A DNA stretch of 64,000 nt from Amphibacillus marinus (GTDB taxonomy: Bacteria; Bacillota; Bacilli; Bacillales; Amphibacillaceae), in NCBI RefSeq assembly GCF_900110345.1, contig NZ_FODJ01000003.1, forward strand, positions 1 to 64,000, given 5' to 3'. Shown here one piece after another: positions 37,859-46,260 of this stretch (within the stretch, counting starts at the first letter, position 1; the number at the start of each line of letters is the position of its first letter). A program made the translations under genes and the position numbers. Below the pieces are notes generated by a model. That model worked only from the letters and a program-made list of their open reading frames with translations, searched no databases and had not been told where the DNA came from.

Positions 37859-38527
37859 TTAAAGTGAAGATAATATAATTTTAAAACCTAGGTGTTTAAT
37901 CATATCTCGATCATTAGCTAATCCCTTTTCAATAACAGCATTAAGAAACTTCTCTAATTCTTCTCTTTCGAGATCCTTTTTTTCGATTTTATTTGATTCA
38001 ATGTCCTCAACAGTTTTTCTCTTTTTAGGTATAATAACGTCCGTTCCGGGATTATCCTTAATTACCTTATCTTTAATTGCCTGTCGGGATATCATATTTG
38101 CTGTAGTATTAACACCCTGAACGTTTGTCCTAGCGTAGTCAGGGGCTATCTTATTAATTGTCTTTTGATAATAGCTATGCCTGATTTTAGGAATAGGAAC
38201 GCTAGCCATATGTTTGTTTAGTATTTTGATCTCTTTTTCTCTAATTCTGATCGTACTGCGCTTTACGCCAGTTAAACTTTATACCTCTAACCAGTGTGCG
38301 GCCGCCATTTGAAATGTTACTTTAATCGCTAAACTTTCATTTATGCCATCTTCTTGTAATTTTCTGATTGCATCATTAACTCTCTTTTTGGCTTCCCGTT
38401 CTGTCTTTGCTCTGCGCTTTACTTATATCTCTTACCAGTTATAGGATCAATAGGATCGGCAGCAATAGCTTGCCACCGATAACCACCCGATTTTAGTTGT
38501 ACTTGTTTTGTCTGCACCTTAAACCAT
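37859..38527 (-). pseudogene. truncated tyrosine integrase
   Basis: The minus strand encodes pieces of a phage-type integrase. The Arm-binding domain (QVQLKSGGYRWQA, DPITGKRYK) begins near ATG 38527. A middle piece reads RAKTEREAKKRVNDAIRKL. The SAM-like core-binding domain sits in the open frame 37859-38209 (NMISRQAIKDKVIKDNP). Frames change near 38520 and 38420 and near 38220-38275. The catalytic domain with R-H-R-Y is missing; the gene stops at 37859 beside the degenerate att-like site. It is inactive and a marker of an old phage or ICE insertion. Confidence 0.78.
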
Positions 38528-38559
38528 CCTATCAAAAAAGCGCCCAATAATGAGCGCGT

Positions 38560-39330
38560 TTAACTAATTCTTAAATCATTGACCCATGAATCTCTTTTCG
38601 ACCATGGTAAGACATTAACTTCGTATCTAGATAGTGATTTGTTAAATTTATCAGCAATAGGTGTGTTTATATCATTAGCAATTACAAAAAACTCTGATTT
38701 TGGTCTTATATTTTCAACATCAGCAAAGGGGAATAGTGTGTTTGTATAATTATCAGCGGATGGTGTATTAACTGCCTTTATTAATTTTTCCCTTTTTGAT
38801 TTAGAATGAGGAATTACAAAATCGAAATTTTGTTGATTTCCAGTTTTCCCAATGAACCCTAAATCGGGAGAAAAGATAACTTCTCTATCATAAAAATAAT
38901 TTGTAATTTCCTCCGTGAAGATACTAACCGCAGTATTTTTTGAAGTTAGTAGCATATCTGAAATTCTAATCAAACATTGCAATAAGTTATGCTGTTTACT
39001 AGGGTAGTCACTTAAATCGTTAAACTCTACAAAAAGATCATTAAATTTTTTATCATACTGAACACCAAATACTTTTAAAGTGACCTCAAAGAACTCTTTC
39101 CTTTTTTTAGCTTTATTAATCTCAATCCCGAGCATATTCAGTTCGTTCACGATATAGCCATCATCAGTAAGTCTGTAATTTCCGTTTCTATCTTCGGTAA
39201 AGAAAAGCTGTATAAAATCATGATTCATATCTAAAAAGGGGGTAGTAATTTCTATGAAAGATTCTTCTTGTTTATATAACATATGCTTTTTATTCCACTG
39301 ATCGATTAACGACCTCAAATCATCTATCAT
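38560..39330 (-). CDS. DUF1828/DUF1829-like protein
   Basis: A 256-aa protein. The N-terminal half (TPFLDMNHDFIQLFF, then GNYRLTDDGYIVNEL) matches DUF1828 as I recall it, and the C-terminal half resembles DUF1829. No catalytic motif or function is known. A GGGGGAG site precedes ATG 39330. It follows the next gene upstream by 18 bp, forming a pair, and lies just upstream of the integrase remnant on the same strand, as in phages and conjugative elements. Confidence 0.68.
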   Translation of the reverse strand: MIDDLRSLIDQWNKKHMLYKQEESFIEITTPFLDMNHDFIQLFFTEDRNGNYRLTDDGYIVNELNMLGIEINKAKKRKEFFEVTLKVFGVQYDKKFNDLFVEFNDLSDYPSKQHNLLQCLIRISDMLLTSKNTAVSIFTEEITNYFYDREVIFSPDLGFIGKTGNQQNFDFVIPHSKSKREKLIKAVNTPSADNYTNTLFPFADVENIRPKSEFFVIANDINTPIADKFNKSLSRYEVNVLPWSKRDSWVNDLRIS

Positions 39331-39348
39331 ATCAAAATCTCCCCCTTT

Positions 39349-39861
39349 TCAGATTAAATCTTCTTGTAAATTGTATCCGATACTATTAATATTCCCAACT
39401 TCGCAGTACTCTAAAAACTTTTGTAAAATAATTATAAGATCCTCTAGTTGGTCATTGGTTAAGTACATTTTAGCATAAGATTCATTCAGAGGGTAAGCAA
39501 CTTTTGCTCCATATTCAGAATTTGCAATATGTATATGCGGACATGGTATTCTCTTGCCCGCGTAAGGGAAGTTTCCTGGAGGGTTCTGGTGATCTGGTCC
39601 AAAGATGTCTAATCTAATTAAAGTATAATCCTTGAAACTCCTATTTCTAAGTTGTAGTGTAAATTGAGGTTTTTTTCTTCCTTTTCGATTAACGTCTACA
39701 ATAAATAAGTGATTATCGCTTTTTAAATTAAGATAGTCACTGAAACCTTTTTTCGGAAGAATGTAAATATTTGAATTATGGTTAATCTCTTTTATACAAT
39801 TAATACACTCGTCAATTAAGCTTTGTTCCACCTTCTCATTCCTTTCATAAAAAGCGCTCAA
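39349..39861 (-). CDS. DUF6978-like protein
   Basis: A 170-aa protein with a mixed alpha/beta pattern. GPDHQNPPGNFPYAGKRIPCPHIH (at 39519-39590) has several His and Pro residues and resembles DUF6978 as I remember it, a family often paired with DUF1828 genes. Histidines could form a metal or nuclease site, but this is not proven. GGTGGAAC lies near the start. Paired with the DUF1828-like gene; a toxin-antitoxin-like role is possible. Confidence 0.55.
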   Translation of the reverse strand: MSAFYERNEKVEQSLIDECINCIKEINHNSNIYILPKKGFSDYLNLKSDNHLFIVDVNRKGRKKPQFTLQLRNRSFKDYTLIRLDIFGPDHQNPPGNFPYAGKRIPCPHIHIANSEYGAKVAYPLNESYAKMYLTNDQLEDLIIILQKFLEYCEVGNINSIGYNLQEDLI

Positions 39862-39878
39862 TAATGAGCGCTAATAGA

Positions 39879-40523
39879 TTACTTGTTTAATGTAACGTCA
39901 ATTGTTATCTCATCACCTAAACTTGAAAAGCTATCATCGTTAGGCGCGCCAAAAAACATTTTAATTGATTCTACATCTTCTGCTTTCGAGTTTTCTAATA
40001 CGTAAAAAATCGTGCCACTTTTCGTTACTTGTCCTAAATATTCGCCATCTATGTGATCACTTAAAAACATATCTGGTTCTAATTGCTCGCCAGTACTTGT
40101 TGTAATTGTTGCTTGTGACGCATAAAAGTTAACAGGATCTTCTGATGTGCTTTCAACTGTCATATCGACTTGGATATATTCGATTTCTTCACCTTCCATC
40201 AAGTCTACATAATCAGGATTAATAGTACCTTCAACGCCATTAACCTTTTCGATATTTAAGATAATCGGACCAGATTCAAACGTCCCTACATCCTCAGTAC
40301 GACTAACTTGTGTGAAATCGCCCATTTCATTACTTATTGTTTCACCAACTGCAGCACCTGTTGATTCTGCGGGTTCTTCTTCTACTTCCTCTGAATCATC
40401 CGTACCTTCCGTTGTTTCTTCGGTGTCATTTGTTTCTGGCTGTGCAGTTGTTTCTCCTTCATCATCGCCACACGCCACGATAAACATAGTTAAAGCTAAC
40501 AACAATAATAAAAACTTCTTCAT
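39879..40523 (-). CDS. DUF4352-like lipoprotein
   Basis: A 214-aa secreted lipoprotein. The signal peptide ends in IVACG (cysteine about residue 18). A low-complexity Glu/Thr linker runs to about residue 55. An immunoglobulin-like beta domain follows (GPIILNIEKVNGVEG, YIQVDMTVESTSEDPVNFY, position about 75-140), as in DUF4352 proteins. No enzymatic motif is visible. AAGGGGA lies upstream of the ATG. The upstream region has two palindromes that could control it. Confidence 0.75.
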   Translation of the reverse strand: MKKFLLLLLALTMFIVACGDDEGETTAQPETNDTEETTEGTDDSEEVEEEPAESTGAAVGETISNEMGDFTQVSRTEDVGTFESGPIILNIEKVNGVEGTINPDYVDLMEGEEIEYIQVDMTVESTSEDPVNFYASQATITTSTGEQLEPDMFLSDHIDGEYLGQVTKSGTIFYVLENSKAEDVESIKMFFGAPNDDSFSSLGDEITIDVTLNK

Positions 40524-40574
40524 AAAAATTAAATCCCCTTTGGTTATATATTGTAATCTACTATATAAGTAGTA

Positions 40575-40643
40575 ATTACCATGGTAATAGTAAGTAAGAA
40601 CATTTTCATACTATATATTACTGATGGATTGGTATGTACCAAT
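40575..40643. promoter_or_regulatory. paired palindromes upstream of lipoprotein gene
   Basis: ATTACCATGGTAAT (40575-40588) is a perfect 14-bp palindrome. ATTGGTA-TG-TACCAAT (40628-40643) is a perfect dyad with a two-base centre. Both share the ATT-(G/A)-CC/GGTA pattern and flank the likely lipoprotein promoter, so they may be operator sites of one regulator. Confidence 0.5.
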
Positions 40644-40702
40644 TACAACGTCAAAATGAAAATAGTGTAGATGCCTTTTTTTTAAGTACTATTGAGAATA
40701 CA

Positions 40703-40816
40703 TTAGGTGAAATAATAATTATCAATAGCTGTATCTCCAAAAAAAGAAATATAAAATTGATCTACCTTACCTGGTTTCTGATGCGCTAGCATGTTCAAAA
40801 ACGCTTCATCAAAGAT
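40703..40816 (-). pseudogene. possible remnant of a small gene
   Basis: A 38-codon open stretch on the minus strand (FDEAFLNMLAHQKPGKVDQF ...) has coding character but no start; a stop lies just upstream. Between 40817 and 41110 nothing is seen. Confidence 0.3.
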
Positions 40817-41110
40817 TTATATTCCTGAATGAGCCTTTTCACTTACTTTTATTTTTGTTGCTAGCGTGAAGTTCTGTGAACCTCTTTGGTAAATTAAAAG
40901 GTAATTATCAATTCTTTAGTTAAAAAATTCTTTAAACCGTCATTATGGACATACTTAGTTTGGTTGTTACCCTTTGTATAATAACATAATAAACTAGAGT
41001 AGCTAAAATTAATTTTAAGAAACTAATGAAAATTTTTTTATTCATTGTTTCTCCCAATTTTCACTTTAGCGACCAGCTGAAATGACCGCCTTCTCAAGTA
41101 ATGACACATG

Positions 41111-42297
41111 TTAATAATACACGATCCCCATATCTTCCTCAAATTGATATTTAATCATTAAGTAGTCATCTTCCCAGTATTCAATTGCCTCGTTAAGCAC
41201 GCGTTCTTCTTCATCAGTTTCGGTAGTCAAGTTTTCCAGCCATTTATATGCTTCCAGCTGCGCTTCAAAGTTATCTTTAAGATATGAATAAGTATCTAAA
41301 TAATCAGCTGATTCAGCCAGAACTAGGTCATAAATGCCTTGTTCAATCTCAGTGGTCAAAGCCAATGTTTCTGACCAATGGTAAGCAAGCAGTTCCTCAT
41401 CAAATGCTTCTGACATTAATACAAAATCATAGGCGTAACCAGTAAACAGATTCGATAAGAGTTATGCTTCGGCTTCGTTTTCAATTGTAAGAGCAGCCAT
41501 ACTTCTATATGCTTTTAGCTGAGAACGAATTTCTTCTTCCTGCTGGAACTGATCATCTGGCCAATTAATGACAGCTAACTCCTCAATTAAATTTTCAATG
41601 GTATAACGATCGAGTGACGAGATAATATTTTGGTCGGCAACTCCTGACGTGATGATACCAAGTTCAGTTTGGTAGTTAAGTGTCTGGTAAGTATCGACAT
41701 AGCTTATCTTGTCATATGTTTTGACGTTGTCACCTTCTAGTAATTCACCACGTGCACCGTATTGGTCAATGACCACTAGTGGCTGTTCATCATTATAATA
41801 GTCTGGTGAGAATACTACCCATACGTGTATTTCCCCGCTAAGAAAGTTTTCAAGATAAACGACTTCTTGAAATTTCCCGTTACGTACTTGTGTTGCGCCT
41901 TCGAGAAAAAAATGATTAGCATCTAAGTTTTCAATTTCAAATGCTATGATTGCGCCATCAATAAGGTTTGTCTCGCCTGAGAAGATCAGCTGTTCGCCTT
42001 TAATTGAAGCTGCTAATGATATTTCGATGTTACGATCTGTTTCATCAAAAAATGCAAAGTAGATTAGAGCAAATAAAAAAATAATTGCATATCCCCATAT
42101 GAAAGCTTTCTGTGCACGTGAATGTGTTTTAAATTTAATAATTAATAGTAAACCAAGTGGGGCAAAGATGATAAACATTAATCAAGTGGGGCAAAGATGA
42201 TAAACATTAATATAGAAAACCATGGCTGTGTATAAAATCGCTGTTCCTCCTGTAAATCCTCGTACACATTATCTATATTGGCGTTTTTCCACTTCAT
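41111..42297 (-). pseudogene. unknown membrane protein gene with two lesions
   Basis: Three same-strand pieces form one gene. It starts at ATG 42297 (AGGAGGGTG upstream) with MKWKNANIDNVYED and a membrane segment. A 29-bp tandem duplication (42154-42211) shifts the frame and gives TAA. The original frame resumes as the 238-aa stretch from 42178, with two membrane segments (LLLIIKF, IIFLFALIYFAFF) and a beta-rich external part. A TAA at 41462 follows GAA GCC GAA GCA. The same frame then runs on without stop to 41111, adding an acidic helical tail of 101 or more residues. Restored, the protein would be about 385 aa. No family is recognised. Confidence 0.7.
42154..42211. repeat. 29-bp perfect tandem duplication
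   Basis: The 29-bp unit at 42154-42182 is repeated exactly at 42183-42211. The length is not a multiple of three, so it disrupts the overlapping membrane-protein gene. Perfect identity indicates recent origin. Confidence 0.95.
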
Positions 42298-42439
42298 TAA
42301 ATCACCCTCCTATTGAAAATCTAATGCGACAACTTTCTAATATTAATACAAAATGAGGAAATAAAGAATAGGGTATTTGGTCATCGTTGTCTTTTCCTCA
42401 AACATGGTAAGCAGAGTTCGTATTCGTTCAAGCTTTTCT

Positions 42440-42468
42440 TTGACTATTCCACATGTAACCGTTACCTT
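42440..42468 (+). promoter_or_regulatory. promoter with cre-like dyad before acetyltransferase gene
   Basis: TTGACT (42440-42445) is spaced 17 bp from TACCTT (42463-42468). The dyad GTAACCGTTAC (42455-42465) lies between and over the -10. It agrees partly with the CcpA cre consensus, so carbon catabolite control is possible. Confidence 0.4.
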
Positions 42469-42507
42469 TAAAGTAGAAATTATTTTTAGTAGTAGGGGGA
42501 GATCAGG

Positions 42508-43077
42508 ATGAAGTCAGAAAAAGAAAAAATGCTCGCCGGCGAGTTGTATAATGCCGCCGATCCGCAATTAGTCGCGGATCGTTTAAAAGCGAGAACTTTA
42601 GTCAGGGAATATAATCAGACACCAGAGTCAGCAGGAGCAGAACGGACAGTGTTGTTGAAAAAATTACTCGGTGCGACGGGAGAGCAGATTTTAATGCAGG
42701 CTAACATTCGCTTTGACTATGGCTACAATACCTATATTGGTGAAAATTTTTATGCCAATTTTGATTGTACAATTCTTGATGATTGTGAGGTGCGTATTGG
42801 CGCAAATTGTATGTTCGGTCCGAGTGTAAGCCTGTATACCGCAACGCATCCGCTTGATCCGACGGAGCGTAATTCGGGTACTGAGTATGCCAAACCCATT
42901 ACGATTGGTGACAATGTTTGGATTGGTGGACGTGCTGTTATTAATCCTGGCGTGACGATTGGTGATAATGTCGTGGTTGCCTCTGGGGCTGTTGTGACAA
43001 AGAATGTACCAGACAATACGGTGGTAGGTGGAAACCCTGCGCAACTTATAAAGACGATACCACGAGAAAGGGACTAG
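42508..43077 (+). CDS. maa: maltose/galactoside O-acetyltransferase
   Basis: A 189-aa hexapeptide-repeat acetyltransferase that moves acetyl from acetyl-CoA to a sugar hydroxyl. The N-terminal helical cap ([16 protein letters not shown]) is typical of Maa/LacA. The left-handed beta helix spans about residues 60-180 with [20 protein letters not shown]. The catalytic His sits in TATHPL (about 113), and [12 protein letters not shown] and VVGGNPAQ are the CoA-binding turns. GGGGGAG precedes the ATG. It overlaps no gene but is four bases from the DUF1349 gene, so it is co-transcribed. Confidence 0.93.
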   Translation: MKSEKEKMLAGELYNAADPQLVADRLKARTLVREYNQTPESAGAERTVLLKKLLGATGEQILMQANIRFDYGYNTYIGENFYANFDCTILDDCEVRIGANCMFGPSVSLYTATHPLDPTERNSGTEYAKPITIGDNVWIGGRAVINPGVTIGDNVVVASGAVVTKNVPDNTVVGGNPAQLIKTIPRERD

Positions 43078-43081
43078 CAAA

Positions 43082-43711
43082 ATGGCAGAGCAAATTATGC
43101 TATATGAGGATTTTTCTAAACAAGAGCTTGATGACAGGCTGAAGTGGTTCTCGGCACCTAAGCGCTGGCAGCTTAATCAAACGGAAGGCCAACTCGTGAT
43201 TTATCCAGCGGCACAGACAGATTTTTGGCAAAAAACACACTATGGCTTTGAAGTAGATAATGGACACTTTCTTTATTATGAAACTAATCAGGATTTTCGC
43301 TTAACAACCAAGCTTTCTGGTGAGCCTGTTAACCGTTATGATCAAGCAGGCTTGATGGTTCGTTATTCAGCCGACAACTGGATAAAAACCTCGGTAGAAT
43401 TTATTCCTGATCAGCCGAATAAGCTTGGGGCGGTGGTGACGCGTGCTGGCTATTCAGATTGGTCAAGTCAGGCAGATACAGGCACTGCCACTTATCAATA
43501 CTTTAGAATAACAAAGCAAAACACGAATTATTATATTGATTATTCAAGGGATGGCCAGAACTGGCAGCAAATCCGGATGGCATATTTACCAGCTAATAAA
43601 CAATCGGCAATGATTGGGGTTTATGCATGTAGTCCACAAGGTCAGGGCTATCAGGCTTGCTTTGATTTTCTGAAAATTGAACAGGTCGATCAAGCAACAA
43701 TAGTTTATTAG
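43082..43711 (+). CDS. DUF1349 concanavalin-like protein
   Basis: A 209-aa beta-sandwich protein of the DUF1349 family. LKWFSAPKRWQ near the N terminus, the central YDQAGLMVRYSADNWIKTSVEF (positions 43336-43402) and the strand VVTRAGYSDWS are typical. YYIDYSRDGQNWQQIRMAYLP completes the fold. Members resemble the non-catalytic domain of GH43 xylosidases. No signal peptide is seen, so it is cytoplasmic. It sits between the acetyltransferase and the HAD phosphatase genes, within two nearly abutting junctions, so the three form an operon probably linked to sugar use. Confidence 0.85.
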   Translation: MAEQIMLYEDFSKQELDDRLKWFSAPKRWQLNQTEGQLVIYPAAQTDFWQKTHYGFEVDNGHFLYYETNQDFRLTTKLSGEPVNRYDQAGLMVRYSADNWIKTSVEFIPDQPNKLGAVVTRAGYSDWSSQADTGTATYQYFRITKQNTNYYIDYSRDGQNWQQIRMAYLPANKQSAMIGVYACSPQGQGYQACFDFLKIEQVDQATIVY

Positions 43712-43728
43712 GAGGAAAGGGGAAAGTA

Positions 43729-44532
43729 ATGATCAAATTAGTGCTAACCGATATGGACGGGACGTTCTTAAATAGCAAAGGCTATTTTAATCAACAGCTC
43801 TTTGAAGCGACTAAGCGACTAATGAAGGCGCAGGACGTGGTCTTTGCAGCAGTGACAGGTAAGCAATGTGAGCGTGTTGAGGAATTGCTGGGACCGGACG
43901 CTAAGGATTTTTACATTCTAGGTGATAGCGCGACTCGCATTAAGCATAATCACCAGTATGTCTATCAATCATTGCTAGCTAATCAAATTGGCTTAGCAAT
44001 TGTTGCTAAGCTAGAACAGATTAGTCAGGCACATACGATTATTGTATGTACGGAGGAGGGTGCTTTTATAAAAGCAACAACAGTGACAGAAGAACGGGAA
44101 ATTGTTCGCAGGTCATATCGTAACTTGGCTATAGTTAATCATTATCATGACATTAAGGATGATTTTATTAAAATTACTGTTCATGATCCAACTGCGCACT
44201 GTTTTGCTACCGCTGCACAGATGAATCAGTTTGCTAAGCAAGCATATATTGTGGCATCTGAAGCAGCTTGGCTTGATATTGCTAATGCAAATGTCCATAA
44301 GGGCACAACGGTTGCCCAACTACAAAAGCTATTAAATATTCGATCAGAGCAAACAATGGTCTTTGGTGATGGCAATAATGATATAGAACTAATGAAGACA
44401 GGTTCATATAGTTTTGCCGTGAGTAATGCTATTGCTGAGGTAAAGCAAGCTGCCCGTTATGTAACAGGTACTAATGATGAAGATGCAGTGCTCCACACCA
44501 TTAACCATTTGTTAGCATTGCAGCAGTGTTAA
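43729..44532 (+). CDS. Cof-type HAD-IIB sugar-phosphate phosphatase
   Basis: A 267-aa HAD hydrolase of the Cof/YkrA type. Motif 1 is LTDMDGTFL with nucleophile Asp at about residue 7. Motif 2 is AAVTGKQ. The Lys of motif 3 lies before VFGDGNNDIELM (about 206-217, motif 4), and the IIB cap lies between about 85 and 180. Family members dephosphorylate sugar phosphates or flavin/PLP compounds; the substrate here is unknown. GGAGGAAAGGGG precedes the ATG. It is the last gene of the acetyltransferase operon. Confidence 0.9.
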   Translation: MIKLVLTDMDGTFLNSKGYFNQQLFEATKRLMKAQDVVFAAVTGKQCERVEELLGPDAKDFYILGDSATRIKHNHQYVYQSLLANQIGLAIVAKLEQISQAHTIIVCTEEGAFIKATTVTEEREIVRRSYRNLAIVNHYHDIKDDFIKITVHDPTAHCFATAAQMNQFAKQAYIVASEAAWLDIANANVHKGTTVAQLQKLLNIRSEQTMVFGDGNNDIELMKTGSYSFAVSNAIAEVKQAARYVTGTNDEDAVLHTINHLLALQQC

Positions 44533-44619
44533 CCTTATTGTGCATAATTGGTGCCATTCTAATTGGGAAATGCATGCACCGTGTGTTAATTTATTAGGTG
44601 ATTTCATTTAATGTAAGGG

Positions 44620-44647
44620 TTTACTTTTTCGGTGTGTATGCTAAAAT
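44620..44647 (+). promoter_or_regulatory. promoter of the xylosidase operon
   Basis: TTTACT (44620-44625), 16 bp, then TAAAAT (44642-44647) with TG one base upstream (extended -10). It lies 36 bp before the xylosidase start. Confidence 0.5.
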
Positions 44648-44682
44648 CAACGATTATTGCGTGTTAAAAAGGAGAAGTGCAG

Positions 44683-46260
44683 ATGTCAATGATTGAGAAT
44701 CCCATTTTACCAGGTTATCAGCCTGATCCGTCATTTCTAAGGAGAGGTGACGACTATTATATTGCAACATCGAGCTTTGAGTGGTTTCCCGGTGTTCCGA
44801 TTCATCATTCTAGAGATTTAGTAAACTGGCAGTTAATTGGCTATGTGTTAACAAGAGAATCGCAGCTAAATATGATTGGTAATCTTGACTCTGGAGGTGT
44901 ATGGGCTCCGTGCTTATCCTATTCAGAAGAACAAGGGTTATTCTATGTGATCTTTACCGATGTCAAAAGTCGTCAAGGTGCCTTTAAGGATACTCATAAT
45001 TATTTAGTGACGGCAAAGCAGATTGAAGGACCGTGGTCAGATCCAATTTATTTAAATAGCAGTGGCTTTGATCCATCGCTGTTTCATGATGACGATGGTC
45101 GCTCGTGGCTTGTCAATATGCTGTGGGATTTCCGCAAAGGTACAAATTCTTTCGCTGGTATTGTTCTACAGGAATATTCCCACCTTGAGAATAAGCTTGT
45201 TGGGCCTATTCACAATATTTTTAAAGGGACTGTGCTTGGGTTAACAGAAGCACCGCATTTGTATAAACGGAATGGTTATTACTATCTAATGACAGCAGAA
45301 GGGGGCACAGGCTATGATCATGCGGTAACGGTAGCCAGATCACGCGCATTAACAGGTCCATACGAGGTTGACCCGACCAATCCGATCCTAACTTCGAATA
45401 AGAATGATCTGACAAGCTTACAAAAGGCTGGTCATGGTAGCTTAGTTGAAACGCAAACAGGGGACTGGTACTTAGCCCACCTGTGTGGGCGTCAGGTTGT
45501 TGACGAGAAATGTATTCTGGGCCGTGAAACAGCCTTACAAAAATGCTACTGGACGGACAATGATTGGTTGCGAATAGAAGGTGGCCCCTATCCGAAGCTA
45601 ACGGTAGAAGCGCCCAACCTGCCTGTCCGTCCATTTGCGCCCGAAGCGGAGACGGATCATTTTGATCAGGCTCCTTTACATCGTTATTGGAATGCATTGC
45701 GGCGCCCATTTACTGAGGATTGGCTGTCATTATCTGTGCGCACCGGTTATTTAACCTTATATGGTGGTGAGTCGATGCAATCAACTCACAGACAGAGCCT
45801 AATCGCCCGACGGTTAGATGTTTTTGAAGTTGAGCTTGAAGCAGAACTTGATTATCAGCCAGACCTATTTCAACAAATGGCGGGTTTAATCATTTATTAT
45901 GATACGAAGGATTATGTATATTTAAGAGTGACTGAGCATGAGCAACACGGTAAATGCATTGGGATTATTGAATCAAAGTACGGTGAGTATGATGAGTTGC
46001 TTGCTACTGATATTCCTTTAGCAGGTCAAACTATTAAACTTAAAGCAGTCATCGAGCAGCAATGGCTACAATTCTCTTTTGCTGAGGCTGGTCAGGCTTG
46101 GCAAGCGATTGGTAATAGGATTGATATTGGTCATCTGTCCGATGATGATGCGAGCTATGTCCGATTTACGGGTACCTTTGTTGGGCTTTGTACACAGGAT
46201 TTAAGTGGTCAAAAAAAGCCCGCATACTTTAATTATTTTCGTTATCAACGAAAGGCGTGA
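44683..46260 (+). CDS. GH43 beta-xylosidase
   Basis: A 525-aa cytoplasmic glycoside hydrolase family 43 enzyme that releases xylose (or arabinose) from oligosaccharides. The five-bladed propeller carries NPILPGYQPDPS (base Asp, about residue 14), SSGFDPSLFHDDDG (pKa modulator Asp, about 127) and LTEAPHLYKRNG (acid Glu, about 186). The C-terminal ~200 residues form the beta-sandwich typical of the xylosidase subgroup. ATG 44683 has AGGAG eight bases upstream; an earlier GTG at 44677 is too close. Its stop overlaps the next gene by four bases (GTGA), so the two are translationally coupled. No signal peptide is present. Confidence 0.93.
   Translation: MSMIENPILPGYQPDPSFLRRGDDYYIATSSFEWFPGVPIHHSRDLVNWQLIGYVLTRESQLNMIGNLDSGGVWAPCLSYSEEQGLFYVIFTDVKSRQGAFKDTHNYLVTAKQIEGPWSDPIYLNSSGFDPSLFHDDDGRSWLVNMLWDFRKGTNSFAGIVLQEYSHLENKLVGPIHNIFKGTVLGLTEAPHLYKRNGYYYLMTAEGGTGYDHAVTVARSRALTGPYEVDPTNPILTSNKNDLTSLQKAGHGSLVETQTGDWYLAHLCGRQVVDEKCILGRETALQKCYWTDNDWLRIEGGPYPKLTVEAPNLPVRPFAPEAETDHFDQAPLHRYWNALRRPFTEDWLSLSVRTGYLTLYGGESMQSTHRQSLIARRLDVFEVELEAELDYQPDLFQQMAGLIIYYDTKDYVYLRVTEHEQHGKCIGIIESKYGEYDELLATDIPLAGQTIKLKAVIEQQWLQFSFAEAGQAWQAIGNRIDIGHLSDDDASYVRFTGTFVGLCTQDLSGQKKPAYFNYFRYQRKA

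Noticed and set aside
45221-45709. A 162-codon minus-strand ORF inside the xylosidase gene
   Set aside because: It lies wholly within a well-supported gene and has no start signals or family likeness.
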